Origin: Immersiella caudata
Taxonomy: Eukaryota > Ascomycota > Sordariomycetes > Sordariales > Lasiosphaeriaceae
Length of the DNA stretch: 64,000 nt
Reading direction: 5' to 3'
Assembly: GCA_030512335.1 (NCBI GenBank)
Contig: JAULSU010000001.1
Coordinates: 2,728,001 to 2,792,000 of the forward strand
Part shown: one piece after another, positions 10,712 through 22,610 of the stretch
Numbering within the stretch: the first letter of the stretch is position 1
How the letters are laid out: each line of letters opens with the position of its first letter
The notes under the pieces: generated by a model
Seen by the model: only the letters and a program-made list of their open reading frames with translations
What the model was told of the DNA's origin: nothing
The model's database searches: none
Translations under genes and position numbers: made by a program

Positions 10712-13402
10712 TTACATTGGCGGGGGTGGAGGGTGAGGATTTCCCCAGAAGCCTGGCTGCCCAAGGTCGAGACCCTGCCAGTCCCAGTATTCCAAAACTG
10801 TTGGAATATTTGGATCATAACCCCCGATATGACCCTCTTGAAAGGTCTGCATGGCACTAATCACACCGACCGAGGGGTGCCACTCTACGTGGCTCATCGA
10901 CGGCATACCGAACTCTGGTTGTGGTGGATGGAAGCTGCCGTACACTGGTTCGCGTAGCTGTGCCAACGAGCTTGGTGGAAGCAATCCAGGAGTGGGCAAT
11001 TGGGAACCCGGTACGCCAACATGTTGGACATAACCGTCGCCTGGAGAAGCTGTTGTTGGAGGATGGATCTCTCTTTGGCACGAAGAGGTGCTTGATGATG
11101 TGGCGGCCCCATATGGAGACAGAGGATCATTACCAGATTGACCGGAACTCGAGGGCGTTTGGACAGGCCCGGCCTCTTCGTCCTCGACCTCCTCGTGGCC
11201 AACAGCAACGCTTGTATCACTTGCGGATCCCGGACTCGCCAAACTGACGGTTTGCTCTGCATCTGTCGCCGGGGGGCTACCCAGGGCGCACACTACGATG
11301 CTCGACGTCCCGGCTGCATCGCTCGCTGGAGAAGGCTTATGGCGGGACTTTGTCCGTTTTGATATGCCGATCAAGGCCTTTTCCTTGGGACTGAGCGGCA
11401 GGTTCATCAAGAGGCTTTTGAGGATGCGACAAAGGTCGGATGTTGTCTTCGAAACCGACCGCAACTCTTCGAGCATGCCCAACCCCCTCTTGATGGCCGC
11501 GAGAGCCGTCTCCCTTTGCGGCAACGTGCGAGCCTCGTCGTGGACGAATGCTGAGCATAGCACGGTCGTGGTGTCAAAAATGCAGAACACTGCATAATGG
11601 AACTTGGCACCAAAGGAGGCCAGGTTCTCGAAAAACGACCAGGAAACGTCCATCAAGGCCAACGCGGCCTGCACTCCAGCAGCCCGCAATTGGGTCTCTT
11701 CTTCCGTCATTGGTTTGGCCGAGCTTCGGGTGACATACGGCTTGAGCGGTCCGGAGAGGAACATGTAGCCGACCAGGTGGAGGTACCGGCGCTGGAAAAC
11801 CACCCAGTCGTACTCGGCATCCCAGCGGGTGTCGGGGTCCTTGACAGCGTACTCGGCCGGGAGGTTGGCAAACCACCGATCCACCACTCCCCGCAGCCGC
11901 GGAGCCAGGTCGGTGGCTGCCTTGTCACTTGGCACACTGGCCATTTCTTCAGCCATGTCGATGCACATCTGGCAGTGGAGTTTCATGTGACGGAACGGGG
12001 ATGGTTGATATGGCTGACCCGGATTGACCTCAAGGGCCAGTGTGGGCATCTCGAAGGTGCAATCCGCACGATTTATGAGCATCGGACGAGAGAGCATGGA
12101 GCTCAAGGCACTGGAGAACGTCAGCCGTGCACAAGCGTGGGCTGGGCGGTTGCCTTACAAATCCCACAGATACAAAACACACCACAGCCGTCTCCTCATT
12201 TCACGGTCAAACTCAGACATGCCCTCAGACGAAGAGTCTTGGTGAAGCCCTTTTCGATCTCAGCGTCACCTCCCCCCCCGGGGGACTACAACAAGGCAAA
12301 CCTACCGATTTCGTATGCCGCTCCGATCGCCGAACTCAGCGCGTGCCATGCCTCGGTCCACTTCTCTGCTGACTTGTACCAAAAAGCCGTGAGGAACAGT
12401 TGCTGGACATGGACCAGCCCGCCCTTTCCGTGCGGTATGCTTGCACCAAGAGCCTCGGCGGCTTCGTGCAATCGGGTGGCAAGAGTCAATGAATCTGCCC
12501 TCAGCTCGGACTCGAGTCTTTCCTTCACGCTGCCATCGATTATGAACAGAAGGGAGCAGGCGCAGACCCGCAGGATCAGGCTCGTCAGCTCGGGCGACGG
12601 GTTATCGGTTCGAACTGTCCACCAGCCATCGTATTGTGTCCGAAACTCTGGCGGGTAGAGGGCACAGTAGTGGTAGTTCGCACCACCGAGCCAGTTATCG
12701 ACAAGGCAGTCTAGCTGAATTAGCGTCGTACCCCTGGCCGAGGTCGTCGAAGAGGGCATACCCGTGTATGGTTTCGGATGCACCATTTTGATGGCATTTT
12801 TGAGCTCCTCTGACGGCTCCTTGTCTTCATCCTGGTCGACAAAGTCGTCACCCACCTAGGAAATACCAACAGTTAGAGACGGCCGACGTCCAACCTCGAG
12901 AACAAAGATGGATGTTACCATGGGGCCACTTCCACGCCCCAGCACAGTGTGGTGGGTGTGTGGCATATAGCCCAGAGCGCTCAGTGCACTGCTGGCGTCG
13001 AAGGATGGGGTTTCGGCATCCAAATGATCGCTGCCCTCGAGAGGAGAGGCATCTTCGATGGCGTCCAAGTTCCGCTTTCTGCGTCTCCCGTCAGGAAAGC
13101 GGTCCAGCAGCACCGGGGCTATACCGTCACCAGGGCAGCCTACCTTGACGGTCCATCGTCTACACTCGGATTGCTCTTATTGGCTTTGGAAGCGGCTGGT
13201 TTTGTCATGAACCGACATAGGTGGGCCACTCCCCGCCTGAGACAGTGATTGCATGGGAATTGGCGGTTGCACTTGGACGGTCAGTCAGATTCGGAAGTTG
13301 GACTCTGGATATTCGACACGGCCGTCTCGGGATGGGTCTTGCCTTCTGTTTTCGCCTTTGGCACTCCAGGCACGACACTGTCGGGCTCAGCTGGCTCGCC
13401 AT
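10712..13402 (-). CDS. Zn2Cys6 transcription factor with fungal MHR domain
   Basis: Six exons (13402-13343, 13271-13144, 13078-12919, 12855-12306, 12249-12159, 12110-10712) give 795 residues. The zinc cluster is CLEC-x6-C-x5-CNHC-x8-C at residues 11-39. It is interrupted by a 71-nt intron (13272-13342) that begins GC rather than GT (AAG/GCAAGA) and ends CCAAG. Without splicing there the third to sixth cysteines are lost. The other introns are 65, 63, 56 and 48 nt. Exons 4-6 form a fungal-specific transcription factor (middle homology) domain with FDREMRRRLWCVLYLWDF and LSRPMLINRADCTF. The C-terminal third is Ser/Pro-rich and probably an activation region. A nuclear DNA-binding regulator is certain by family; its targets are unknown. 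The adjacent secreted GH5-like gene on the same strand is a possible but unproven target. Confidence 0.9.
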
Positions 13403-14009
13403 TTTCTCTCCCTGGAGTGCGGTTTGCGGGCTGGAGATGAAGGGTTGACGGGACACGGTGCAAGCGTTCGTGAGTTCCGACACCGACAATTCAAGAGGCG
13501 CGCACAGCAGCTTGATATGCACAACACCGGCCAAAAAGGCATTGTCACGACTACCAACAGAGGAAGATCCAATCAACAAGAGTCACCTGCTGTGTGACGG
13601 GGCTCTTCCTGCCATTGCCCTTCCGGGTTTCGAGCAGATGGGCTGGTGAAAGGGGGGGCAGTGATCCCTGGAGTGGGTTTTCTTCTGTCCCAATCACTGA
13701 CCCGCGCCAAGGGGCCCGGGGGGGTGGCATGGGGTGCTGGGTTCCCCTCCCAGGCCCGGTGGCCAGGTCCATCTTGATGAGCCTGGTCTCCAACCGATGA
13801 GGAGACTCGATCCGCGATTCCCAACGCTCTGGTTCGAGATCGCAGCCATCCAAAACCAACGGAACGTCGAGGCGACGTCCTGACAGCTTCCAATTACCTA
13901 ACTCCACGGCGAAACTACCTTCACGCAAAATAATGGTGCTGCATCAACACAGCGCCTCCCTGCATTCCGTTCGAGACCGGCGAGGGGTTCGGGAATTCTG
14001 CGCACTTTC
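13403..14009. promoter_or_regulatory. Upstream region of the Zn2Cys6 gene
   Basis: About 600 bp separates the transcription factor start from the stop of the GH5-like gene on the same strand. GC-rich runs occur near 13650-13760. No gene or specific binding site is assigned. Confidence 0.4.
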
Positions 14010-15662
14010 TCAGGACTCGGGGGCGGGAGCAAGCGCCGCGAGGCAGGGAACAGCCGGCAACGCCGCGTCGGCTGCGATGGTGGTGCCCTGGCTCATTTTG
14101 ACAAAATGCTGCCTCACCAGCTGGATTCTCGTCTCGTGCGCGGGGTTTCCGTACTGCATGGTGAGACCGTCGGCATGGTCCACAAACCTCTGTGGCGATG
14201 TCAGTCCTTGCCATCCAAAGCGGTCACCGAGAGGGGGGGAACGCCACAGCTCTCGCAGCCCTTCAGCCCAACCCGGACAGACAGCCGCCGAACGGCGGAA
14301 CGTGTCCCCGACCACTTACGTTGCAGGCATTTGGGGCATCTCTGCCAAATAACGACCAGAAGGCGTCCCCAATAATGGCAGGGCTCTTTTCGATCTCTCG
14401 AAACCAGGATGCGAGGTCGTCATCGGCCGTCGACGAGGCTCTATTCCACCCATACTCCCCTGCAAAATACGTTTTGTTTGCAGAGCTCACTGGGGAAAGG
14501 GGGTTATTGATCAGTAATCGAAAGCCCTGTGTAGCAATCCTCCCGCGCCAGAAAAAGGAAGCACTGCTTCCCGCCGCAATGTCTCAGGGTCCGACTACGT
14601 CGATCTCGGGACACTCCCGCAACGCTGTCGAAGACGTCCCCACGCTCCCCACCCCTGGTCTTTTCAGCTGGGATGACTCGCCTTGCACGATGTCATCCGA
14701 TCACGAAACGCCAGTCGTGATTTTCATCGCCGTCGGAAGCACCGCATCCGGGGAAGCTGGGGAAACGAAAAGGGAACCGGTGTTTCCTCACCTAGCGCCA
14801 GGTCTTGTCTCAGCACATTGATACTAATCGGATAATAGTGATTCGAGTAGATATCCACCTCGTCGATCGCCAGGTGCGACCTGTTTACGCCATATGTGCC
14901 GTCGACGAACAGCTTTTGCGGCCCCAACTTCTTGACGAGTCGTCCGATTTCTTGAATCCACTCGACCGGCACGTTTTGGTCCTTCCACACGGGTCCGCAC
15001 AACTCGTTGCCCGTCTCGTATGCAAAGATTGTGGGATCCTCGGCGTACGTTAGATTCGTCCAGGGGTTGACATGCGTGAGCAGGATTTGGATGTACTCCT
15101 TGAACGCCGCGACCACGTCTGAATTGGTGTAGAAGTTCTGCACCGCCGGGTTCCTTTCATCGCGTGCACGGCTGAGGTTGAATCCATTCCAGCGAAGAAA
15201 GTCGTATTTGCCCCCGTGGTAATAATCAAAGTTATCCGTCAGCGGCACCATCAACCTCAGACCGTACATCCTAGCCTGGTACACAGCCCAGTCGATGGCA
15301 TCAAACGCAGCCTCATTCACCTTGCCGCCGGTCGGCATCAAGCTGAGTGGATTCCCGGTGCTGACCCCAAGTGTGTGCGAGCGGATCATGGTTCCTCCCA
15401 TCGCCTTAACCACCGCCATGATCTCGGTGATGCGCTCCCGCGTCGGGTAGCTCGCGTTCAGCGGCGCGTAGAAGGGCTCTCCCGCTGGGGGGATCACATT
15501 CTCATCAAGGCCAAGCCAATAGACGTTTGGGCCGACGGCTCGCCAGGGTGATCCGTCGAGGTAGAGGACAGAGCCGCTTCGCGTGACAGGGACATCCCGG
15601 ATACCTTGTGTGAGGACGCCGGGAAGGCTGCTTAGGGCGGCGAGTACAAGGAGGGATTTCAT
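14010..15662 (-). CDS. Secreted glycoside hydrolase family 5-like (mannanase-type)
   Basis: Three exons (15662-14792, 14489-14320, 14189-14010) give 406 residues. The introns are unusually long for this window (302 and 130 nt). Their junctions rebuild DLAL-VSSANKTYF and NACN-RFVDHAD, which read naturally. The start MKSLLVLAALSSLPGVLTQG is a signal peptide. The clan GH-A layout is visible: IRSHTLG, the acid/base Glu in YETGNELCG, VDIYSNHYYP, and the nucleophile Glu in FAGEYGW. Related fungal proteins are annotated as endo-beta-1,4-mannosidase-like; the exact GH5 subfamily and substrate cannot be told from sequence alone. There is no carbohydrate-binding module or GPI signal. An unspliced reading would end within intron 1 after PRMRCFRRR and lose the nucleophile. 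Confidence 0.85.
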
Positions 15663-16389
15663 CTCGCTGCTGTGGTGAGGACGACCCAAGGCAGGTAGCT
15701 ATTTCAGATATGAGTTTGATGTGAGATGGGAGGTAGCTGGTTGGACCTGCAACCGGTCAACCATTGACCGGTATTATATCCAACACCGGCGTTTTTTTGC
15801 TCATTTTGTCCTACACCTCTGCTATCCGTCCCGGAGACGCCACGTCCGAGCAAAGCAAATGGTAGGCCATGGAAAACCACGAATTGTGAGTCCTCCTACA
15901 CTGTCGCCGTCCTCCCAGCATGTCGCGTATGTGATTGCCTGTGATTGTGCCTGTTCGTTGCAAACATCCCGTCCCAAAACCATGAGGGGCTCGGAAGAGG
16001 CGTCTCCGAATCTGCCTGGAGGACAGCCAAGATAGGTATATCGCGAAAAATCGGTACTCGGCACAATTGAACAGTTGAGCCACGAATGTCAAGGTGGTTA
16101 TTACCCCTGAAAAAAGTCTTGCGCCTGGGAAAGAGGCAAGATGAGTTCATGGGGATTTCGTGACTGGGAGTAAAACTAGCTATGTCATCCTACTAATGCT
16201 ACACAACAACCCCCCCCCCCCCCGGATGGTCCCTGCGTCTCAATGGTCGATCTAGGTAGTCTCGAACCATCAAAGGCTATTCTCCTTGCTCTTCACCTCG
16301 GGCGACATTACCTCCAGGTTCTCAACTTGAGGTATCATACCCTCCAACGAAGCCTTTACCCAGTTCCTGCCCATTGTGGTTGATCCAAC
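15663..16389. other. Intergenic between GH5-like and NUP159
   Basis: Promoter of the GH5-like gene and 3' region of NUP159. A 14-base C run lies at 16210-16223. No gene is recognised. Confidence 0.5.
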
Positions 16390-19300
16390 CTAATCATCAT
16401 CTCTCAGCCTCGATACATTCGGGCCCGTCTTTTGCAAACTTGCTCGCAGCAACTGCAGGGTTGCCTTTCGTTTGGCATCCTTTTGTTTAACCGTCTTCTT
16501 CTCGTCCTCTGTGAAGTTGCTCAACTTCTTCCGCGGAGGCGTACCCCGCAAACCATACGAGCCTGGAGTCGACATGACAGAGTCTCGCATACGGTCAGGC
16601 GAGAAGATGGATGCTTTCTTCTGCGGCGTGGCGAACGGCGAACCCTCGCGGCTCCGGCTCGTAGCCGGGCTGCCGTTCAAGCCCATCGACCCAAATCGAA
16701 GCCTGCGCATCTGGTTTTCCAGCACGTCGATATCGCCGCTGCGTTTCTCAGCCATACTCGTCATTTTGTTGATAGTGCGAATGATTGCCTCGACTGTGGG
16801 CACTGGAGCCTTTCCGGAAGCTCCGCCGGCCGTGGCAATCTTAGCCTTGAGCATTGTCAAAGCCTCTTCGGCCTCACCAAGGAGCTTTGAGAACATAGCA
16901 TACGCCCTCCGCAGCTCGTTCTGCTGTGTGGCCTGCTCTGCACTCAAGGGTAGGGCCCTTGTTGCCGCGGCCTGGTCAGGATCAACGTGAGCAAGAATGA
17001 CCTTGCGCAGATCGTCGCCCTTGGCGCGAAGCTTTGCTAGGTCACGCGCAATGTGTTGAATGTCGGCTTGGAGGTCTTCAACGTCCTTGACGCGTCCCTC
17101 TTCGAGTTCCTCGGCAAGCTCATTCTCGACTACCGGGCCTAGTTCTTCCGCCTCGACCAGGACCCAGTCCTCTGGTGACTCAAGGTCTTCTTTGTGTCGG
17201 CCCTCCTCCTTGTACTGTGTAGTGTGGCCGTAGATGAAGGACTCGAGTGAGCGGGAGTTCAACCCAAGCCTATCAATCATGCGGTTGATGTCTCGCCAGA
17301 GAGTCTCACAAGCAGCTGGAACCTCCTCACGTGCCGATGTATCAACGGCCTCTAACTTGGAGTCGACAGCCAGGAATTCATGAATCTGCAAGGTGGGCTC
17401 GATCTTGGATTGCAGGATCTTCTGGATGCCTTCATCCTCTGGATCGACCAACACACGCTCCTCTGCCTCCTTCCTAGCTGCCGCAAGCCTTCGCTGTGCT
17501 TCCACGTTGGGGTCAACAGGTGGAATGGACCTCTGAGCGCCAAAGCTGAGGCCCGATGGCGGCTGAGGAGTCCTACGACCAAGAAGCATGGATGCCGCGC
17601 CTGGGGCGCTCACCGACCGATGGGGTTCGGAAGGTCTGAGTAGATTGGGCCTGACTGCTCCCCGGACGGGGCTGGGTGACCGAGGGCTTTGCGGCTGGTG
17701 CTTGGGATAGAGCGGCGGCGCATTCTTGCTAATCTCACCAAACAGAGCGCGTTGCGGTTCGGCCTCAGACCGCGAGATAGTCGAGTACCCACTCTCGGCA
17801 AGTTTTCCGAACGAGCTTTGCGGCGTAAAACCAGGCGTATGGCTTCCAAAACCAGTGGTTGGGCTGAGGTCTTTCGCAACATCGATGCCGCTACCCTCGC
17901 TATTGGCCTCGGTTCCGGACTCGGCCTCCTCGTCCTCTTCGTCATCCTCTTCAGAGAACTCTCCCTCCGGGCTTTCGGGTGCTGCAGGCACGATTGGCAG
18001 TGGTGATGCGGAGGGTTTGGCCAAAAAATCTGGTGGCAGCGGAGCGCTCTCAGGAGCGGGCGATTTGGACTTGGCGACCTCCGCCTTTGGTTTGCTTGAG
18101 ATGAAATCAGGTGGCAGAGGCGCGGCTTCCGCGGCAGCTTTGGCTTTCGAGCTTGAGCTATCTGGAGGGGGTGTAGTCCCCTGGCTCGTCTTAGCGAACG
18201 GCTTGCCCACAAAGTCTGGAGGTAGTGGCGCATCGCTCGCTTTTGCGGTCGATTTTGAGGCTGCTTCTGGTGAGTATGATGAACGTGAAGAAGATGAAGA
18301 TTCGCCTAAGGGGAAAACCGCCTTACTAGTAGTATCCGGCGGGAGGGGCGCCTCGGGAATATTCGCTAGGTTCTCCTTATCCTCATCCTCCTGCTTGATC
18401 TTCGGGGTTCCAAAGATGGTTGTAACAGGCTTGGCAGCGCCAAAGATGTTGGAGAGGGCCGGTTTTGGTGTTGCAACCTCTGCTGATGATGGTTTAGGAG
18501 CGCCGAATATGTTTGACAGGGCTGGTTTCGGCGCTTCATCCGATGGAGGCTTGGGAGTGCCGAACAAGTTGGAGAAGTTAGGTTTCGGCGCGGCAGTCTC
18601 TTCCGACGAAGGCTTGGGATTTCCAAATAGACTGGAGGTTCCAGACGAGGGGGCTAGCTTGCTACCAAACAGGTTCGAGGTTGCAGCCGGACCGGAGGTC
18701 GTGCTGAAGCCAAACCTTTGCGGCGCAGGAGTGGTAGTCGGCGTTGTAGACTCCCCGCCAGCGAATATGGATTTCGGCTTTTCTTCGGCTGGTGTTGGAG
18801 CAGGAGTACTGTCCATGTCTTGATCTTTGGACTCGGGAGCTGTTGGTTGCTTCGCCGTGTCGTTCAGCGAAAGCCCGAAGCCACTTCCAAATAAGGAGCC
18901 GCCAGTGCCAGCTTTCGGTGCCTCATTATCATTTGCCGTCTTAGCATCGGCTTTGAAGGTAGTTCCAAGAACGAAAGGCGACGACCCTAAAGCAGAGGTG
19001 GGTTCTTTGGTAGCTGGAGGTGGGAAAGAGGTTGATGTATCCATCGGAACCTCCGGAGTGCTAGTCGCAAAACTTCCAGCGGGTTTCGAACCGAACACGC
19101 TGGTCGACCCGCCTGTACCACTGGCCAAGGATCCGAACCCGCCTTTGCTTGCGAAGTTGGCAAACCCACCCGATGAGGGCGACGCCGTTGCGGCACTTCC
19201 AAACACCTTACCTGAACCCGGGCTAGCACTGGCGAAACCAGACTGCCCAAATGCCGGTGCCGCAGTACCAGTTGATGCGGATGCCCAAGGCGATGCTTTT

Positions 19301-21102
19301 GCGCCAATGCCAATCACCGAGGACTGACCAAAGGCCGGAGCAGCAGGTTTACTCCCGAAGGCTGGTTGGCCAAAAGCTGGTGCTGTCACTGCGGTCTTGC
19401 TTCCAAAGGCATTGGAACCAAAGGCCGGAGCCGCGCCTGCACTTGGCGTTGAGGACCACGGGGATGTCTTAGCTCCGAGAGCTGAAGCTCCACCAAAGGC
19501 GGGAGTTATGGTGGCTGGCGCGCCAAATGGCGACGGTGCGCTGGTAGTAGGCGGCCCAAACGTGGCGGCTTTCGGGGTGCTTGCTGTAGCAGCTTGCCCA
19601 GATGAAGTAGGAACATCTCCAGTAGCGATGCCTGGGTAGGTTGTTCCTGAACGAATAGATTCATTGTAGATCACCCACCAGGATGCCAGTACACCTTCAT
19701 TGTTGAGTACCCAAAGACCTGGAACGGGTCCTGGGGACTGATCCATCTCGTCCGTCGGAATGGGCTTATACACTGTTTCTTTGCTGGAAAGGTCTAGTGT
19801 AGTACCGATCGGGAACGTCTCATTAAGATCCTCGCTCATAGGAAGTTGTGCTCGTTTTGAGTCGTCCGCTAGTTCTGTTGTCGTAAAGACATTTGTGATG
19901 GCTTCGGCTGGCTGGTCGCTGGCCAGAGGCGTCTTGGACCGACTGAGCAAGCCAATGGTTTCTGTGGCTGTGGACGAAACGATAAGCAAGTCTTGGAGGT
20001 TTGGTGGGAAGTCTTTGAGCCTCAGGACGGTCTGATGGGGCACTTTGTCCGAGCCAAAGGGCTCGACAGGATCTGTGAGCTTCTGGTAGGTGAATGTTGG
20101 CGGTGCTCCCCCAGACGATTGTTGCCGGGTGATGATGTGATAGACGGACTCGAATCCGTTGGTTGGGTTATGGACCACCAGAAACACATGATTCTCGAGC
20201 CAAGTTATGGACGACACTATAGGCATTGGTTAGAAGGCTCCAGGCTACACAGAACAGGACTGCCCTACCATGATAGTCTCCCAAGCTTGGTGGCTTTGGA
20301 ATGTGCCCCTTCTCGGTACCATCCGGAGTCATCTGATAGACACTGCCATCCGCCATGCCAGCAACCAGCTGCTTGCCCTTGGTGCTCCACGCCGCACATG
20401 TAACTTGCGAGCGCAATACCGGACCATTAGAACCTGAGACAAGCTTCCGCTCTGCGAGATTTGCCATGAACAGGTTTCCATTGTTCGTGACCAAAGCGCA
20501 TAAGGCAGCTGATTCTGGCATGGGGTTGGGAACAAGCGCTCGCAGCGTTTCCCCATTTGTGCTCAGCTCGAAGGCCGACTGCGTAACTCCCTGGGTGATG
20601 GCTTGGACATCGTATACCGCAAGGCCGCCACCAGTCTCAGCAGAGAGGACGAGAAGCTGTTCATTGGAAGTAAAGGCGAGCTGAGATAATCGGAAAGGCA
20701 AAGAGAGCTTGGCCTGAGGGGTGAAAGGCCGTATTTCGCTACCGCCGCTTTTCGGTGTCTCGAAGGCCTTCCGGACAGACTCGGTTGATGAAATATGTAC
20801 GGCATCAGGCCCCGCCGCGGCGACTAAACCCTTGTGAGGAGCGATGCTAATAAGCGACGCCGTGGGAGCCGGTAGAGGGGACCAGGCGGAGGTCAGCTGG
20901 ACTTTGGCTTCACCGGCGAGCGCCCTGAAGCCAAGGCCCTGTAGATAGTTTAGCATTTGGGGAGTGCAGAAAAGAATGCGAACGAAATAATGCTCGATCG
21001 ACGCACCTCGGTTTGGATGAGTCGTAGATCTGGGCCTTGTGTCAGTCCTCCCGCCCCAGCCGCGTCGGCTCCCATCGCGCTGTTGCCAAACCCGAATGCC
21101 AT
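16390..21102 (-). CDS. nup159: Nucleoporin NUP159 (Nup214 orthologue)
   Basis: Three exons (21102-21007, 20938-20269, 20216-16390) give 1530 residues; introns are 68 and 52 nt. Nup159 sits on the cytoplasmic face of the nuclear pore and recruits Dbp5 for mRNA export. The N-terminal ~450 residues match the beta-propeller (TEGLGFRALAGEAKVQL onward). A large FG-repeat region follows with many PAFG, SxFG and LFG cores. Next are three SNxFGxPKPxS units, then four APLPPDF/T motifs (encoded near 18020-18355), an acidic stretch, and a C-terminal coiled-coil region with RRLAAARKEAEER and LRRAYAMFSKLLGEAEE that would bind Nup82/Nsp1. The order matches the family. The first exon encodes the short MAFGFGNSAMG leader. 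It is divergent from PUP1. Confidence 0.93.
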
Positions 21103-21724
21103 GACTGTCGCAACGTTCTATGGCCTTTCGAGAGAGGACTCGACCTTCACAAGTTGGGCCTGGCCAGCATTTAGAGCTTGTGGTCTGGCACCTGCGTTGA
21201 CGTAAATCGGGAGGCGGGTCTCTCCGCGTTTTCAGCCCCCAAAAATCGAGGTTATTGGCAGGAAGCTGCGCAAATTCTAGGCCGCGATTAAGGCGAACAG
21301 CTGACAGAGAAGCCTTTTGAGAGTAAGTGCAAAGATGAATTATTTTGTAGAGGTTGTTGCTTGGTACTTTTGAATCATTTCTTGTTGTTTGAAGACGCGC
21401 CAGCGATTTTTCCTAACTGGATATCGCCTGCAGGGGTTTGGGCAGGCACGTTGCATCCGGATTTGGTTAGTCGCATTGGAGCTTGGGCCATCACTGTCCT
21501 AGGTAGCCCAGCAGCCTCGTCAGCTCCTTCGAAGGCCTGGAGGGCATCGTTCAGCTCGCCAAACACCGCGCCAACCATCAACTTCATCCACATATTCACC
21601 GTCGCCGCCGACTTGCCTAAGAACAAGTTAATAACACTGCAGGCAAAAGACTTGTCTTCTAGAACCCAGATTCCAGATTCCGATTTAATCGAGCGCACAC
21701 GCTGCAAACGAAACAGCCTCGACG
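21103..21724. promoter_or_regulatory. Shared upstream region of nup159 and pup1
   Basis: A 622-bp divergent promoter region. No proteasome-specific PACE-type element was recognised. Short open frames here have no family features. Confidence 0.45.
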
Positions 21725-22610
21725 ATGCCGGGCTTCGACTTCTCAAACTACAACCGCAACGCGGCGTTACATGCCCGGGGCGTTCCCCTCCCCAAGGCGA
21801 CCAGCACAGGAACTACGATTGTGGGATGCATATATGATGGCGGCGTGGTGGTGAGTTACGCTGCGGTCAAGCAGTGGTTTGCTGAAGAGAGGAACTGACG
21901 GGCCTGCCGTGCAGATCGCCGCCGACACACGAGCAACCTCCGGGCCGATCGTCGCCGACAAGAACTGCGAGAAGCTGCACTATATCTCTCCCAACATTTG
22001 GTGCGCGGGTGCCGGTACTGCCGCCGACACGGAGTTCACAACCGCACTCATCTCCTCCCAGCTGGAGCTTCACTCGCTATCAACCGGTCGCAAGCCGCGC
22101 GTCGTGACATGCATGACGCTCCTGAAGCAACATCTCTTCCGCTACCAGGGCCACATCGGCGCGTACCTCGTAGTTGCGGGCGTCGATCCCACCGGCACCC
22201 ACCTCTTTACCGTTCACGCTCACGGTTCAACCGACAAGTTGCCATATGTCACCATGGGCTCTGGCTCCCTGGCTGCCATGTCCGTCTTCGAGACGCAGTG
22301 GCGGCCTAAGCTCACCCAAGAGGATGCCGTCAAGCTTTGCAGCGATGCTATTCTGGCGGGTATCTTCAACGATCTCGGATCCGGCAGCAATGTCGACGTA
22401 GCCGTCATCACATCCGAGAAGACAACGCTCAAGCGCAATTACATCAAGCCAAACGAGCGCACACAGAAGCTCAAGAGCTACAAGTTCGCAAGGGGCACCA
22501 CCAACGTGCTAAACGAAAAGATTATTCGCAAGGAGGATCTCGGGAACTTTGTCACCGTGGAAGAGATCAGCGTGGCGGGGCCGGGAGACCAGATGGAGGT
22601 AGATGCTTAG
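21725..22610 (+). CDS. pup1: 20S proteasome subunit beta type-7 (beta-2)
   Basis: Two exons (21725-21850, 21915-22610) give 273 residues; the 64-nt intron splits DGGVV from IAADTRATSG. Beta-2 carries the trypsin-like activity of the 20S core. The propeptide MPGFDFSNYNRN...TSTG ends just before the catalytic Thr30 in TTIVG. The conserved VVIAADTRAT, IVADKNCEKLHYI and MGSGSLAAMSVFE segments follow. The long C-terminal arm (about residues 230-273, TQKLKSYKFARGTTNVL onward) is typical of beta-2 and wraps around beta-3. The upstream ATG fits because it gives the usual length propeptide. Confidence 0.96.

Noticed and set aside
14190..14319. 130-nt GH5 intron as a third introner copy
   Set aside because: Only the final ACTGACAT...CCACAG, a general branch and acceptor pattern, is shared; the rest does not align with the two homologous introns.
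17726..18823. 365-codon plus-strand frame opposite NUP159
   Set aside because: It is a mirror of the low-complexity FG and Pro/Ser repeats of NUP159 and shows only repetitive Ser/Gly/Leu; not a gene.
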